Made by a program: the position numbers and the translations under genes
Shown here: piece by piece, positions 15,838 to 23,927 of the stretch
Layout of the letters: every line of letters begins with the position of its first letter
How positions within the stretch are numbered: the stretch's first letter is position 1
Notes under the pieces: generated by a model
Databases searched by the model: none
What the model was told of the DNA's origin: nothing
What the model saw: the letters and a program-made list of their open reading frames with translations, nothing else
NCBI GenBank assembly: GCA_964447605.1
Contig: CAYUTA010000005.1
Coordinates: forward strand, 18,474 to 82,473
Origin: CAYUTA01 sp964447605
GTDB lineage: Bacteria > Bacillota > Clostridia > Christensenellales > CAG-138
Length of the DNA: 64,000 nucleotides
Direction: 5' to 3'

Positions 15838-18117
15838 CTATGCAATCTTGATGACCATCACGGTCATGTCATCGTCATGCTTGCGTTCGCCGGCGCGCCG
15901 CAAGAGCTCTGCGGCCGCCTGCTGGCTGGTCTCCGTGCTGCGCAGTACGGTTTCAATCGCCGCGCAGGTCTGATCGCCAAGCGCCTCGAGCGCGCCGTCT
16001 GAGAACAGCACGATCGCGTCGTTGCGCCGAAGTCTGGCCGTTGCAACGGCCGGTACCGCCTCGTTGAGTATTCCGGCCGGCAGCGCCTCCGCCCGGACGG
16101 TATGCAGCTTCGCGCCGCGGTACACAAACGATGGCGGCGCGCCGTATTTCATGAATTCCGCGTCTCCCGAGCGCAGGTCAAGATAGACCGCGTCCAGCGT
16201 GGCGTACATGTCCTCCTTGCGCTCGAGCAGGAGGCGGTTGACGCTTTCAAGCGCAACATCGCGCGAAAACCCCGCATCGTAGAGATCGAACAGCAATCTT
16301 AGCGCCGAGTCGCTCTCCCCCTTTGCCTCCACGCCCGCGCCCATGCCGTCGCTGAGCGCATACAGCACGCGACCACGTTCCATCCGCCGCTCGCCGGTGC
16401 TGTCGCCGCTGACCCCGCTGCTGCTGATGGGCGCCGTCGCCGTACCCATGCTGGCGACCAGCTGCTGCGCCTCCTCCATTACGAGCGTGCACTGCCGGCC
16501 CTCTGCATCCGCGCGCAGCGTGCGCACAGGCCTGTGCAAAATGCTTTGCACCGTCTGTTCAAACGTCTCAATCTGTCCAAGCAGCGCCGCGGGCACCCGA
16601 ACGTGCAATTGCAGCTTTCCCTGTGGAAACGACGCGTCCACACCATAGACGCGGTAGCCGCGCCGGTCCAGCCCGCGCAGAAGCGTCTGCTCCAGCTCCT
16701 CGTCCAGCCAGCGGTCGATCATCACGCGCTCGGACAGCCGGTCGATGATATCGCACACGCCGCCAAGCTGGCGGTTGATGAACGCATACTGCTGGTCGGT
16801 TTGCCGCCGCATGGCCTTTTGCACCAGATACTGGTTCTGGGCCTGCCATGCGGCCGCGGCCATCTGCTGCATATGCCTGCAGGACGGGTCGAACGGCTTC
16901 CGGATGCGGATGCGCTCGCCGCGTTCATGCGACTGTGTCAGCAGCAGAATCGCCTCCGCCGCCTTGGGCCAATCCTTCCAGCAAGGTTTTTTGAGCGGAC
17001 AGCCCGCGCACACGCCGTATGCCGCCTGCGCAATCCACTGCATCAGGGCGTCGCTTGGCTCCGGCTCGGGTTCCTCCGCCCGGTATAGCCGCGCCATCTC
17101 GGCCACCACCTCCGAGGTGTGCCGCATTTCCCCGGCAATGCAGGCGCGCATGCGCATAACGGACTTGCGCGCATAGCGTTCGCGATCCTTGCCGGCATCG
17201 ATATACGCGCAAAGCTGGAGCAGTTTTTCCTTCGGAATCAATAAAAAGGGCAGTCCCGCCGCCACCAGATTGAGCAGACTGATCGCGTGCGGCGTGGTAT
17301 ACAGATAGGTGCCGACCAGCAGGCTGCACCCGACAAACCCGCCCAATACGCCCAGCGTGCCGAGGCTGCGCAGCGCCGCCCCGGCAAGCGCGCACGCCGC
17401 AATGCTGCCAACGAACATCAGCGCAAACTCGCCGTTGATGGTTAATACCACACCCAGCGCAACCGCGACCGCGACCCCGGCAAGGCCGCGCGCATAGGCG
17501 GCTATCATGGAAAAAACCAACAGCAACGTGACCGGCAGGGAAAAGCCAAACGCGCGTACATCCGTTACGCTGAGCAGGAGTACGCCGAAAAATGCGCTGC
17601 CGCCGACCTGTTCGCCGTCGGTGAGCACATGCCGCTGTTCCAGCGAGCGCAGCGTCCGCAGCGCGTTTTGCATCACCAGCGCGGAGAAGACCTCCACGCC
17701 CAGCGCAATGACGCCGCGCATGAGTTCGCGCATATCGCTGCGGTAAAAGACCGGCAGCACCGCCACCTGCGCGACAAACAGCAAAATCAGCTTACTGAAC
17801 TTGCTGCTTCCCATGCGAACGCGTGAAAAAATTAAAAACAGGGCGTAATACAGTGCGCAGGCCGTAAGCTCCGGCAGTTGCGGAGCGCCCTGCAAAAAGA
17901 GCAGGCTTAAGATTGTGCCGACAACCGCGTACTGCATGTTATAGCCGCTCATGCCGACAGCCGCCAGATATGCCAGCGCAAACGGAGAAACGCGTTCCAT
18001 GATGCACACGCGGCTTACCAGCGCCGCCATCAGCAACGTAAGCAGTTCGATCTTGAATTCACTGCGCGCAAAGTACGCGCCTATCCTGTTTTTGCGCACG
18101 GTTGTTTTGGCTTGCAT
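15838..18117 (-). CDS. spoIIE: stage II sporulation protein E, PP2C phosphatase
   Basis: SpoIIE dephosphorylates SpoIIAA-P, which frees sigma-F in the forespore, and helps place the polar septum. The 759-aa protein has an N-terminal block of about ten membrane helices (residues 20-300) and a central regulatory region that includes the cysteine-rich CAGCPLKKPCWKDWPK. A C-terminal PP2C domain (about 540-759) carries LSDGMGAGVEAKGES, KYGAPPSFVYR, FSDGALEALG and the final DDDMTVMVIKI, which hold the metal-binding aspartates. It begins the spoIIE-spoIIGA-sigE transcript, so the sigma-F activator and the sigma-E precursor with its protease are encoded together. Confidence 0.94.
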   Translation of the reverse strand: MQAKTTVRKNRIGAYFARSEFKIELLTLLMAALVSRVCIMERVSPFALAYLAAVGMSGYNMQYAVVGTILSLLFLQGAPQLPELTACALYYALFLIFSRVRMGSSKFSKLILLFVAQVAVLPVFYRSDMRELMRGVIALGVEVFSALVMQNALRTLRSLEQRHVLTDGEQVGGSAFFGVLLLSVTDVRAFGFSLPVTLLLVFSMIAAYARGLAGVAVAVALGVVLTINGEFALMFVGSIAACALAGAALRSLGTLGVLGGFVGCSLLVGTYLYTTPHAISLLNLVAAGLPFLLIPKEKLLQLCAYIDAGKDRERYARKSVMRMRACIAGEMRHTSEVVAEMARLYRAEEPEPEPSDALMQWIAQAAYGVCAGCPLKKPCWKDWPKAAEAILLLTQSHERGERIRIRKPFDPSCRHMQQMAAAAWQAQNQYLVQKAMRRQTDQQYAFINRQLGGVCDIIDRLSERVMIDRWLDEELEQTLLRGLDRRGYRVYGVDASFPQGKLQLHVRVPAALLGQIETFEQTVQSILHRPVRTLRADAEGRQCTLVMEEAQQLVASMGTATAPISSSGVSGDSTGERRMERGRVLYALSDGMGAGVEAKGESDSALRLLFDLYDAGFSRDVALESVNRLLLERKEDMYATLDAVYLDLRSGDAEFMKYGAPPSFVYRGAKLHTVRAEALPAGILNEAVPAVATARLRRNDAIVLFSDGALEALGDQTCAAIETVLRSTETSQQAAAELLRRAGERKHDDDMTVMVIKIA

Positions 18118-18317
18118 CTGCTTTCCCCCAAGTACAAGAAAGTATACTGGTCACAATGCGCGAAAAAATCGGATTGAGCGACGTATGCCGTGCGATCGTC
18201 GGTCAGTATTTGCGCGCATGCGCCGCGTTTCGCGTCCGTCTGCGTGCATGCGACGCGAATCCTGCAAAAAACGCTGTCAAAACCTTGCTGGACCAGTTGC
18301 GAAACCAACTTGCGCAC

Positions 18318-18346
18318 TTGCTAGAACGCACACGGCGTGGTATAAT
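18318..18346 (+). promoter_or_regulatory. sigma-A-type promoter for dapL-tmk-pfk
   Basis: TTGCTA (18318-18323), exactly 17 nt, then TATAAT (18341-18346). It lies 31 nt upstream of the chosen dapL start and is the strongest promoter match in the spoIIE/dapL divergent region. Confidence 0.7.
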
Positions 18347-18377
18347 CGGTTGATTTTAAGAATGGGGAGGTTTGGAC

Positions 18378-19604
18378 TTGTTTACTGCAAATGGCTATTA
18401 CAGTTTGCTCCAGGGCAACTATCTGTTTTCTGAGGTTGCCAAGCGCGCGGCCGCCTATCAGGCCGCGCATCCGGACGCCGAACTGATCCGCATGGGCATT
18501 GGCGACGTGACGCGCCCGCTTGTGCCCGCCGTAATCGAGGCGCTGCATCAGGCCGTTAACGATATGGCGCATGCCGGGACGTTCCACGGCTATGGCCCGG
18601 AGCACGGCTATGACTTTTTGCGCGATGCGATCATAAAGCGCGACTACCTCTCCCGTGGAATCAAGCTGGACATCGATGAAATCTTTGTCAGCGACGGCGC
18701 AAAGTGCGACGTCGGCAACATTCAGGAGTTGTTTTCTGCCGACTGCACGGTTGCGGTCATGGACCCCGTCTATCCCGTGTATGTCGACACCAACGTGATG
18801 TCCGGACGCGGCGGCAGGTACGACGCGAACCGCGGCGCGTATGAACGGTTCGTTTATCTGCCTGCGACCGCTGAAAACGGATTCGTCCCGGACCCGCCCA
18901 GGCAAAAGGTTGACGTCATCTATCTTTGCTTCCCAAACAATCCCACAGGCGTAACGCTGTCCAGGCCGCAGCTGAAAACCTTTGTGGATTATGCGCTGCA
19001 AAACAACGCGCTCATACTTTATGATTCCGCATATGAAGCCTATATTTCCGAACCCGAAAAACCGCACAGCATCTATGAGGTTGAAGGCGCCGGACGCTGT
19101 GCCATCGAATTCCGCAGCCTGAGCAAGACCGCGGGCTTTACCGGCACACGGTGCGCATACACCGTCGTCCCGCGCGAGCTGACGGCACGCGACACGTTCG
19201 GCAATATCGTTTCGCTCAACGCCATGTGGGAACGCCGTATGGCCACCAAGTTCAACGGCGTGTCCTACATCACCCAGCGCGGCGCGGCAGCCGCATACGG
19301 CAACGAGGGCTATGCGCAGATTCTTGGCGTTGTTGCGGATTATATGGAAAACGCCCGCATCATCCGCGAAAGCCTGCGGGACGCCGGATATACCGTGTAC
19401 GGCGGCGTGAACGCGCCCTACATCTGGCTGAAGACGCCCGGCGGCGACAGCTGGAAATTCTATGACGAGCTGCTTGACCGCTGCCATGTGATCGGCACGC
19501 CCGGCGCTGGATTCGGCGCGGCGGGCGAGGGGTATTTCCGCATGACCGCGTTTGCAAGCCGCGAAAACACCGTCCGCGCCATGGAGCGCATCTGCAAAGA
19601 ATAA
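18378..19604 (+). CDS. dapL: LL-diaminopimelate aminotransferase
   Basis: DapL converts tetrahydrodipicolinate and glutamate directly to LL-diaminopimelate, the short lysine/peptidoglycan route typical of many anaerobes. The 408-aa protein has the N-terminal FTANGYYSLLQGNYLFSEVA, the PLP-lysine motif SLSKTAGFTGTR, FPNNPTGV and the substrate segment GMGIGD-like RMGIGDVTRP. TTG at 18378 is chosen over TTG 18372 because GGAGG (18366-18370) is then 7 nt away rather than 1. tmk and pfk follow at 12 and 25 nt. Confidence 0.93.
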   Translation: MFTANGYYSLLQGNYLFSEVAKRAAAYQAAHPDAELIRMGIGDVTRPLVPAVIEALHQAVNDMAHAGTFHGYGPEHGYDFLRDAIIKRDYLSRGIKLDIDEIFVSDGAKCDVGNIQELFSADCTVAVMDPVYPVYVDTNVMSGRGGRYDANRGAYERFVYLPATAENGFVPDPPRQKVDVIYLCFPNNPTGVTLSRPQLKTFVDYALQNNALILYDSAYEAYISEPEKPHSIYEVEGAGRCAIEFRSLSKTAGFTGTRCAYTVVPRELTARDTFGNIVSLNAMWERRMATKFNGVSYITQRGAAAAYGNEGYAQILGVVADYMENARIIRESLRDAGYTVYGGVNAPYIWLKTPGGDSWKFYDELLDRCHVIGTPGAGFGAAGEGYFRMTAFASRENTVRAMERICKE

Positions 19605-19616
19605 GCAAAACCAGGC

Positions 19617-20279
19617 ATGACAAAAATCATTGCGTTTGAGGGGATAGACGGAACGGGGAAAACCGTGCAGATGGGCCGGCTTTTCGACCGTTTGAACGCG
19701 CGCGGCTTGCGCGTTCAAACGCTGTCGTTTCCAATTTATACCTCGTTCTTTGGGAGTGAAGTCGGTAAGCTTCTGACCGGCAGGGACGGCGTGCGTGCGG
19801 ACGCGGTGGACGGCAAGAGCATGGCGCTGTGGTTCGCGCTCGACCGCTTTGAGGCGTTCCGGACGTTTGATTACAGCGACGCGGACGTGCTGCTCATCAA
19901 CCGCTATGCGCTCAGCAACGCCGTGTATCAAAGCATTCGCGACCGCGATCTCGGCCGCCCCGACCTGCTGGACTTTGTGCTTACGCTCGAGCACGAACAC
20001 TTTATGATCCCGCGCGCGGATGCGAATATTGTGCTGGATATGGCGGCGGAAACCGCTTCGCATAATGTCGACAGCAAGGGATACCGCGAATATGTCGGCA
20101 ATGCGCGCGATGTTTACGAAGCAATCCCGGACATCCAGCAGCGTGCGCGCATAAAATACATGGAATATGCAAAGCGGCTGAACAATGTGTTCATTGTCCC
20201 CTGCATGGAAGGCGGCCGCTTGAAAAGCATTGGGCAGATCGGGGATCTGATCGACAACGTGCTCAAAGATATCCTGTAA
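19617..20279 (+). CDS. tmk: thymidylate kinase (dTMP kinase)
   Basis: The enzyme phosphorylates dTMP to dTDP for DNA synthesis. The 220-aa protein begins with the P-loop segment KIIAFEGIDGTGKTVQMGRL, then the substrate-binding LSFPIYTSFFGSEVGKLL. The motif INRYALSNAVYQ stands where the usual D-R-Y/F occurs (here N-R-Y). The LID region is atypical (AETASHNVDSKGYREYVG), as in a clostridial subclass of dTMP kinase-like proteins. It is co-transcribed with dapL and pfk. The N-R-Y variation leaves some chance of a different nucleotide preference. Confidence 0.8.
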   Translation: MTKIIAFEGIDGTGKTVQMGRLFDRLNARGLRVQTLSFPIYTSFFGSEVGKLLTGRDGVRADAVDGKSMALWFALDRFEAFRTFDYSDADVLLINRYALSNAVYQSIRDRDLGRPDLLDFVLTLEHEHFMIPRADANIVLDMAAETASHNVDSKGYREYVGNARDVYEAIPDIQQRARIKYMEYAKRLNNVFIVPCMEGGRLKSIGQIGDLIDNVLKDIL

Positions 20280-20304
20280 GAATCACTTAGGAGGTAGGTC
20301 ACAA

Positions 20305-21366
20305 ATGAGAAAAATCGGTATCCTGACGGGCGGCGGCGACTGCCCGGGTCTCAATGCGGTCATCCGGGGCGTGGTAGAGGAGTGCGCGGCAAGCGGCATC
20401 GAAGTATACGGTTTCTCCGCCGGCTGGCGCGGCGCGCTCACCGGCGAGGGCCGTTGGCTGACGCTCAAGGACGTTGAGGGGCTGCAGACAAAGGGCGGCA
20501 CGATTTTAGAGAGCTCACGCACCAATGTCATGAAGGTGGAAAACGGCCCTGAAAAGGTCCGCACCACGTTGGAGGGACTTGGTCTTGAGGGGCTGGTTGC
20601 AATCGGCGGCGACGACACGCTCGGCGTGGCGAACAAGCTGCAAAAGATGGGTATGAATATGATCGGCGTACCCAAGACCATTGACAACGATCTCTCCTGC
20701 ACGGACTACACGTTCGGCTTTGACACCGCCAGCAACATTGCGATGGAGTGCATGGATAAACTGCATACCACCGCGGCTTCCCACGCCCGCTGCATCGTGG
20801 TTGAGTGCATGGGCCGCCACACCGGCTGGATTGCCATTCAGGCGGGCATTGCGGCGGACGCGCACCTCATCCTCATTCCCGAGTTCCCCAAAACGTTTGA
20901 CGAGGTCATGCAGGTAATCCGCGGCCGTTACGTCAAGGGCGAGCGGCACACCATCATCTCCGTGGCCGAGGGCTTTGAGCTCAAGGGGGAAACCGAGGAA
21001 GTCGTGGGGCTCGACGCATTCGGCAACAAGCTGTTGCTCGAAAAGGATCTTGCCAAAACCCTTGCGGATCGCATTGAAAAAACCATGCGCGCCGATACGG
21101 CGCTTGATGAAAAGCGCAAATTCTTTGAATGCCGCAGCGTAGTGCTGGGCCACATCCAGCGCGGCGGCTCCCCCTCCTGCTTCGACCGCGTGCTTGGCAC
21201 GCGCCTTGGCTTCAAAGCGGGCGCGCTGGTGGTTGCCGGCGATTACGGCAACATGGTCGCCCTGCAGGGCACCAAGGTCGTCAAGGCCGACCTGGACAAG
21301 GCTGTTACCGAGCGCAAAGAGGTCGATTACGACCTGTATCAGTCCGCCTCTCTGCTGTTTAAGTAA
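20305..21366 (+). CDS. pfp: 6-phosphofructokinase, PPi-dependent type by active-site residues
   Basis: The enzyme phosphorylates fructose 6-phosphate in glycolysis. The 353-aa protein has TGGGDCPGLNAVI, the catalytic TIDNDL, MGRHTGWIA and GHIQRGG motifs of the PFK family. Residues 101-104 read GGDD and 123-124 read PK. These are Asp104 and Lys124 in E. coli PfkA numbering, where ATP enzymes have Gly-Gly. Asp at 104 with Lys at 124 is the recognised signature of pyrophosphate as phosphoryl donor. It is third in the dapL-tmk-pfk transcript, with GGAGG before the ATG, and a terminator 30 nt downstream. Donor specificity is inferred from residues only. Confidence 0.88.
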   Translation: MRKIGILTGGGDCPGLNAVIRGVVEECAASGIEVYGFSAGWRGALTGEGRWLTLKDVEGLQTKGGTILESSRTNVMKVENGPEKVRTTLEGLGLEGLVAIGGDDTLGVANKLQKMGMNMIGVPKTIDNDLSCTDYTFGFDTASNIAMECMDKLHTTAASHARCIVVECMGRHTGWIAIQAGIAADAHLILIPEFPKTFDEVMQVIRGRYVKGERHTIISVAEGFELKGETEEVVGLDAFGNKLLLEKDLAKTLADRIEKTMRADTALDEKRKFFECRSVVLGHIQRGGSPSCFDRVLGTRLGFKAGALVVAGDYGNMVALQGTKVVKADLDKAVTERKEVDYDLYQSASLLFK

Positions 21367-21395
21367 GCGTTCCCGCATAAGCTCATACTATCAAA

Positions 21396-21419
21396 GCTGC
21401 CCGCTTGACGGGCAGTTTT
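21396..21419 (+). terminator. Rho-independent terminator of dapL-tmk-pfk
   Basis: Stem CTGCCCG/CGGGCAG (7 bp, 21397-21403 with 21409-21415) with a 5-nt CTTGA loop, followed by TTTT. It lies 30 nt after the pfk stop. Confidence 0.8.
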
Positions 21420-21587
21420 CAGCCTGTTGAAAAAACCACGGGCGGGTTCGGAGGGCCGCGGCATTCCGGAGGTTCGTTCCGGCTCCGCTCGATTTACCGG
21501 TGGAACGGATCGTTCGGTTTGGGCGGTTCCCCTATGCTTCTTGCCGGACGGTAGCCCGCCGGCGAGAGGCAAAGCCTATAATCCTCA

Positions 21588-21610
21588 AAAAAGTGGCAAA
21601 GTCACTTTTT
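21588..21610. terminator. bidirectional-looking A/T-armed hairpin
   Basis: AAAAAGTG (21588-21595) pairs with CACTTTTT (21603-21610) around a 7-nt loop. The symmetric A and T runs would allow termination on either strand. It sits directly before the second copy of the GC hairpin. Confidence 0.45.
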
Positions 21611-21620
21611 GACACGCTGA

Positions 21621-21645
21621 GCTGCCCGCTTGACGGGCAGCTTTT
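21621..21645 (+). terminator. second copy of the CTGCCCG terminator hairpin
   Basis: Stem GCTGCCCG/CGGGCAGC (8 bp, 21621-21628 with 21634-21641) with the same CTTGA loop, followed by TTTT. It duplicates the terminator at 21396 almost exactly. Confidence 0.65.
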
Positions 21646-21688
21646 CCGTCAAAAGGTTTGGGGTGCGCCGATTTTTTTTGCGGCCCTC

Positions 21689-21719
21689 TTGACTCTGACG
21701 TAACGTCATTATTTATAAT
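21689..21719 (+). promoter_or_regulatory. MerR-type promoter with palindromic operator in a 19-bp spacer
   Basis: TTGACT (21689-21694) and TATAAT (21714-21719) are separated by 19 bp. The spacer contains the perfect palindrome TGACGTAACGTCA (21696-21708). Over-long 19-20 bp spacers with a central dyad are the hallmark of promoters that MerR-family activators untwist. The MerR-family gene starts 120 nt downstream, so autoregulation is likely. Confidence 0.75.
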
Positions 21720-21839
21720 GCCGGTATGGCTCATGAGACCTGCCGGCAATCGAGGCCGGGAACCACCGTTGTGCTCCCGGTTTCGTGCGCCCCACAGGCT
21801 GGTCGGATACCGGCCGAAAAGACACCTGGAGGCATTGCA

Positions 21840-22601
21840 ATGAAGATCAATGAGGTTGCAAAATGCACGGGCGTTACCGTGCGTACGCTGCATTATTATG
21901 ACCAGATCGGGCTGCTGAAACCCGACGCCGTCACAGAAAACGGCTATCGCGTTTACAGCGCCGGCAACCTTGGGCAATTGCAGCAGATCCTGTTCTTTCG
22001 CGAACTGGGCTTTCCCCTTGGCGAGATTCGGGGCATCATGGCGCAACCCGGCTACGACCGGACAGAGGCGCTGAAAAACCATCGCTCGCTGCTGCAAAAG
22101 AAGCGGACGCGCCTTAACGGACTGATTGCACTGCTGGACAACATCTTGGACGAAAATAACAAGGAGGGGCCGATCATGGATTTTGAAGCCTTTGACACCA
22201 CGGAAATCGAGAGATTGAAAACGCAGTATGCCGAGGAGGTGAAGGCGCGCTGGGGCCATACGCCCGCTTATGCCGGGAGCGAGCGGCGAACGCAGGCATA
22301 CGACGGGCCGCAATGGGCCGCCGTTACCGAGGCGGGCGAGGCGATCCTGCAGGCGTTTGCGGACAGGCGCGGCAGCGCGCCGGACAGCCCGGAGGCACAG
22401 GCGCTCGTGGGCCGGTGGCGGGCGCATATCACCGCTAATTTTTATCAATGTACGGGGGAGATTCTTGCCGGATTGGGCGAGATGTACACTTGTGACCAAC
22501 GGTTTAGGCAAAGCATCGACCGGCGCGGCAAGGGAACGGCGGCGTTTATGTCCAGCGCAATCGCGGCCTATTGCCGTTCGGATTCCACACAGGCGAAGTA
22601 A
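21840..22601 (+). CDS. MerR-family regulator with TipAS ligand-binding domain
   Basis: The 253-aa protein has a MerR winged-helix N-terminus (residues 1-70: NEVAKCTGVTVRTLHYYDQI, GYRVYSAGNLGQLQQILFFR) and the dimerisation coiled coil (80-115). A TipAS-type domain (about 130-250) contains the W-G-x-T-x-A-Y pattern and the late CxDxRFRQSID and GTAAFMSSAIAAYC segments. TipA-like proteins bind thiopeptides or other hydrophobic drugs and activate their own gene and efflux genes. ATG 21840 is chosen because of the GGAGG 8 nt before it and the exact MerR N-terminus. It is a monocistronic unit, with its own operator promoter upstream and a terminator downstream. No target gene other than itself is obvious here. 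Confidence 0.88.
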   Translation: MKINEVAKCTGVTVRTLHYYDQIGLLKPDAVTENGYRVYSAGNLGQLQQILFFRELGFPLGEIRGIMAQPGYDRTEALKNHRSLLQKKRTRLNGLIALLDNILDENNKEGPIMDFEAFDTTEIERLKTQYAEEVKARWGHTPAYAGSERRTQAYDGPQWAAVTEAGEAILQAFADRRGSAPDSPEAQALVGRWRAHITANFYQCTGEILAGLGEMYTCDQRFRQSIDRRGKGTAAFMSSAIAAYCRSDSTQAK

Positions 22602-22713
22602 ACCGCAACTGCTGCATGACGCCGCCCGGTATCAAGCGCCGTAAACGGCGGCTGACGCCAAATTGCACGGCGCCGGAAATGTCTAAACATTGAAAATCAA
22701 ACGCAATGGGTTC

Positions 22714-22752
22714 GTCTCTCGCCGCGGTGCATGCGCGGCGAGAGACCTTCTT
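22714..22752 (+). terminator. strong hairpin terminator after the MerR-family gene
   Basis: A perfect 13-bp stem (22714-22726 with 22734-22746) around a 7-nt loop, followed by CTTCTTT. It isolates the regulator gene from metN. Confidence 0.7.
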
Positions 22753-22848
22753 TATAGCACCAGAGGCGTTCAAAATGAACAGGCGCCCGGTTTGTTTCGC
22801 TGCCTTCCTATCGCCGGAACGAATCCGCGATGTTGGCAAAAGAAATAT

Positions 22849-22877
22849 TTGACGCAGCCACATAAAAATGATATTTT
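22849..22877 (+). promoter_or_regulatory. sigma-A-type promoter of metNIQ
   Basis: TTGACG (22849-22854), 17 nt, TATTTT (22872-22877), about 40 nt before the metN ATG, which has AAGGA at 22905-22909. Confidence 0.6.
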
Positions 22878-22916
22878 GATAGAACATGAAAAATATATCA
22901 TTATAAGGAAACCGGT

Positions 22917-23927
22917 ATGAAAGACGCCCCGATCATTCGGATTGAGCATTTAACAAAAGTATTCCCCACGCCGGAGGGCGAATTTAAGGCACTCGACGAT
23001 ATATCGATAGAGATCATGCCAAGCGACATCTTCGGTATCATCGGTATGAGCGGCGCCGGGAAGAGCACGCTCGTCCGCTGCATGAACTTTCTGGAAAAGC
23101 CCACCTCGGGAACCGTGATCTTTGGCGGCTGCGATTTAAGCAGCTATGCCGAGCCGCAGCTGCGCAGGGTGCGCGCAAGCATGGGCATGATCTTCCAGCA
23201 ATTCAATCTGCTCTCTCAAAGCACGGTGGAGGCCAACGTCCGCTTTCCGCTGGACATTGCCGGGATGCCCCGCGAGCAGGCGAAAAAGCGCGTCTGCGAG
23301 CTGCTTGATGTGGTTGGGCTCAGCGAAAAGGCCAACGCCTACCCAGCGCAGCTTTCCGGCGGGCAGCAGCAGCGCGTGGCCATCGCGCGCGCGCTCGCTA
23401 CAGAGCCCAAGGTGCTGCTGTGCGACGAAGCGACAAGCGCTCTTGACGGCGCGACCACGCGGCAGATTCTTGCGCTTTTGCGCGATATCAACAAGCGCCT
23501 TGGCGTTACAATCGTGGTGATTACGCATGAAATGCGCGTGGTCGAGGAAATTTGCAACCGTGTGGCAATCGTCGATAACGGCCGCATTGCCGAGGTCGGC
23601 GATGTTGCGGACATCTTTACAAACCCCGGCTCCTCCGCTGCAAAACGGCTGGTATTCCCCGAAGGAGGCAAACTGCCGGGCTTTGCGCGAACGCGCATGG
23701 CGCGGATCGTTTTTGACGGCAGCTCTTCGTTTGAGCCCGTCTTTTCCAACATGATTCTCGATTGCCACGCAACCGTGAACATCATGTACGCCGATATGCG
23801 CGACATCGACGGCACGGCAAGAGGGCAGATGGTCGTCCAGCTTCCCGACAACGATCAGCTTGCGGCAAAGGTTGTCGGTTACCTGCGCGCAAGAGGACTT
23901 TCTGTTGAGGAGGTGAGCCGCATATGA
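22917..23927 (+). CDS. metN: methionine ABC transporter ATP-binding protein
   Basis: MetN energises uptake of methionine. The 336-aa protein has Walker A GMSGAGKSTLVRC, Q-loop IFQQFNLL, ABC signature QLSGGQQQRVAIARAL, Walker B VLLCDEATSALD and the H-loop VITHEM. A C-terminal NIL regulatory domain (about 255-336) follows, which in MetN binds methionine and inhibits transport. It is the first gene of metN-metI-metQ, and its stop overlaps the metI start by 4 nt (ATGA). Confidence 0.95.
   Translation: MKDAPIIRIEHLTKVFPTPEGEFKALDDISIEIMPSDIFGIIGMSGAGKSTLVRCMNFLEKPTSGTVIFGGCDLSSYAEPQLRRVRASMGMIFQQFNLLSQSTVEANVRFPLDIAGMPREQAKKRVCELLDVVGLSEKANAYPAQLSGGQQQRVAIARALATEPKVLLCDEATSALDGATTRQILALLRDINKRLGVTIVVITHEMRVVEEICNRVAIVDNGRIAEVGDVADIFTNPGSSAAKRLVFPEGGKLPGFARTRMARIVFDGSSSFEPVFSNMILDCHATVNIMYADMRDIDGTARGQMVVQLPDNDQLAAKVVGYLRARGLSVEEVSRI

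Larger units (their letters stand above)
21367..21839 (+). other. 473-nt intergenic region with three hairpins and a MerR-type promoter
   Basis: No credible gene is seen. The region holds two near-identical terminator hairpins (21397-21415 and 21621-21641) 224 nt apart, and an A/T-armed hairpin (21588-21610). From about 21689 on it holds the promoter, operator and roughly 115-nt leader of the MerR-family gene. Between the terminators is an unassigned GC-rich stretch (about 21420-21585). Confidence 0.6.
22602..22916 (+). other. 315-nt intergenic region between merR-type gene and metN
   Basis: Contains a small hairpin (22638-22649), the merR-type terminator (22714-22746) and the metN promoter (22849-22877). 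I looked for a SAM (S-box), T-box or other known riboswitch before the methionine transporter and found none. A 25-codon frame at 22616-22693 has no support as a gene. Confidence 0.5.

Noticed and set aside
18118..18317. Spo0A boxes upstream of spoIIE
   Set aside because: Only a 6 of 7 match (TTCGNCA-like) near a TATACT -10 on the minus strand. It is not strong enough to annotate without a genome-wide scan.
18321..20063. 580-codon open frame on the minus strand opposite dapL and tmk
   Set aside because: It is an antisense shadow caused by GC-rich codon use. dapL and tmk have clear family motifs in the sense strand, and the antisense product has no recognisable domain.
22616..22693. 25-codon basic peptide frame after the MerR-family gene
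   Set aside because: No ribosome-binding site of quality and no known family. The sequence is dominated by small inverted repeats.
22747..22916. A SAM riboswitch or T-box before metNIQ
   Set aside because: The core motifs (for example the S-box AGAGAGG-type 5' strand or T-box TGG loop) are absent and the leader is too short.
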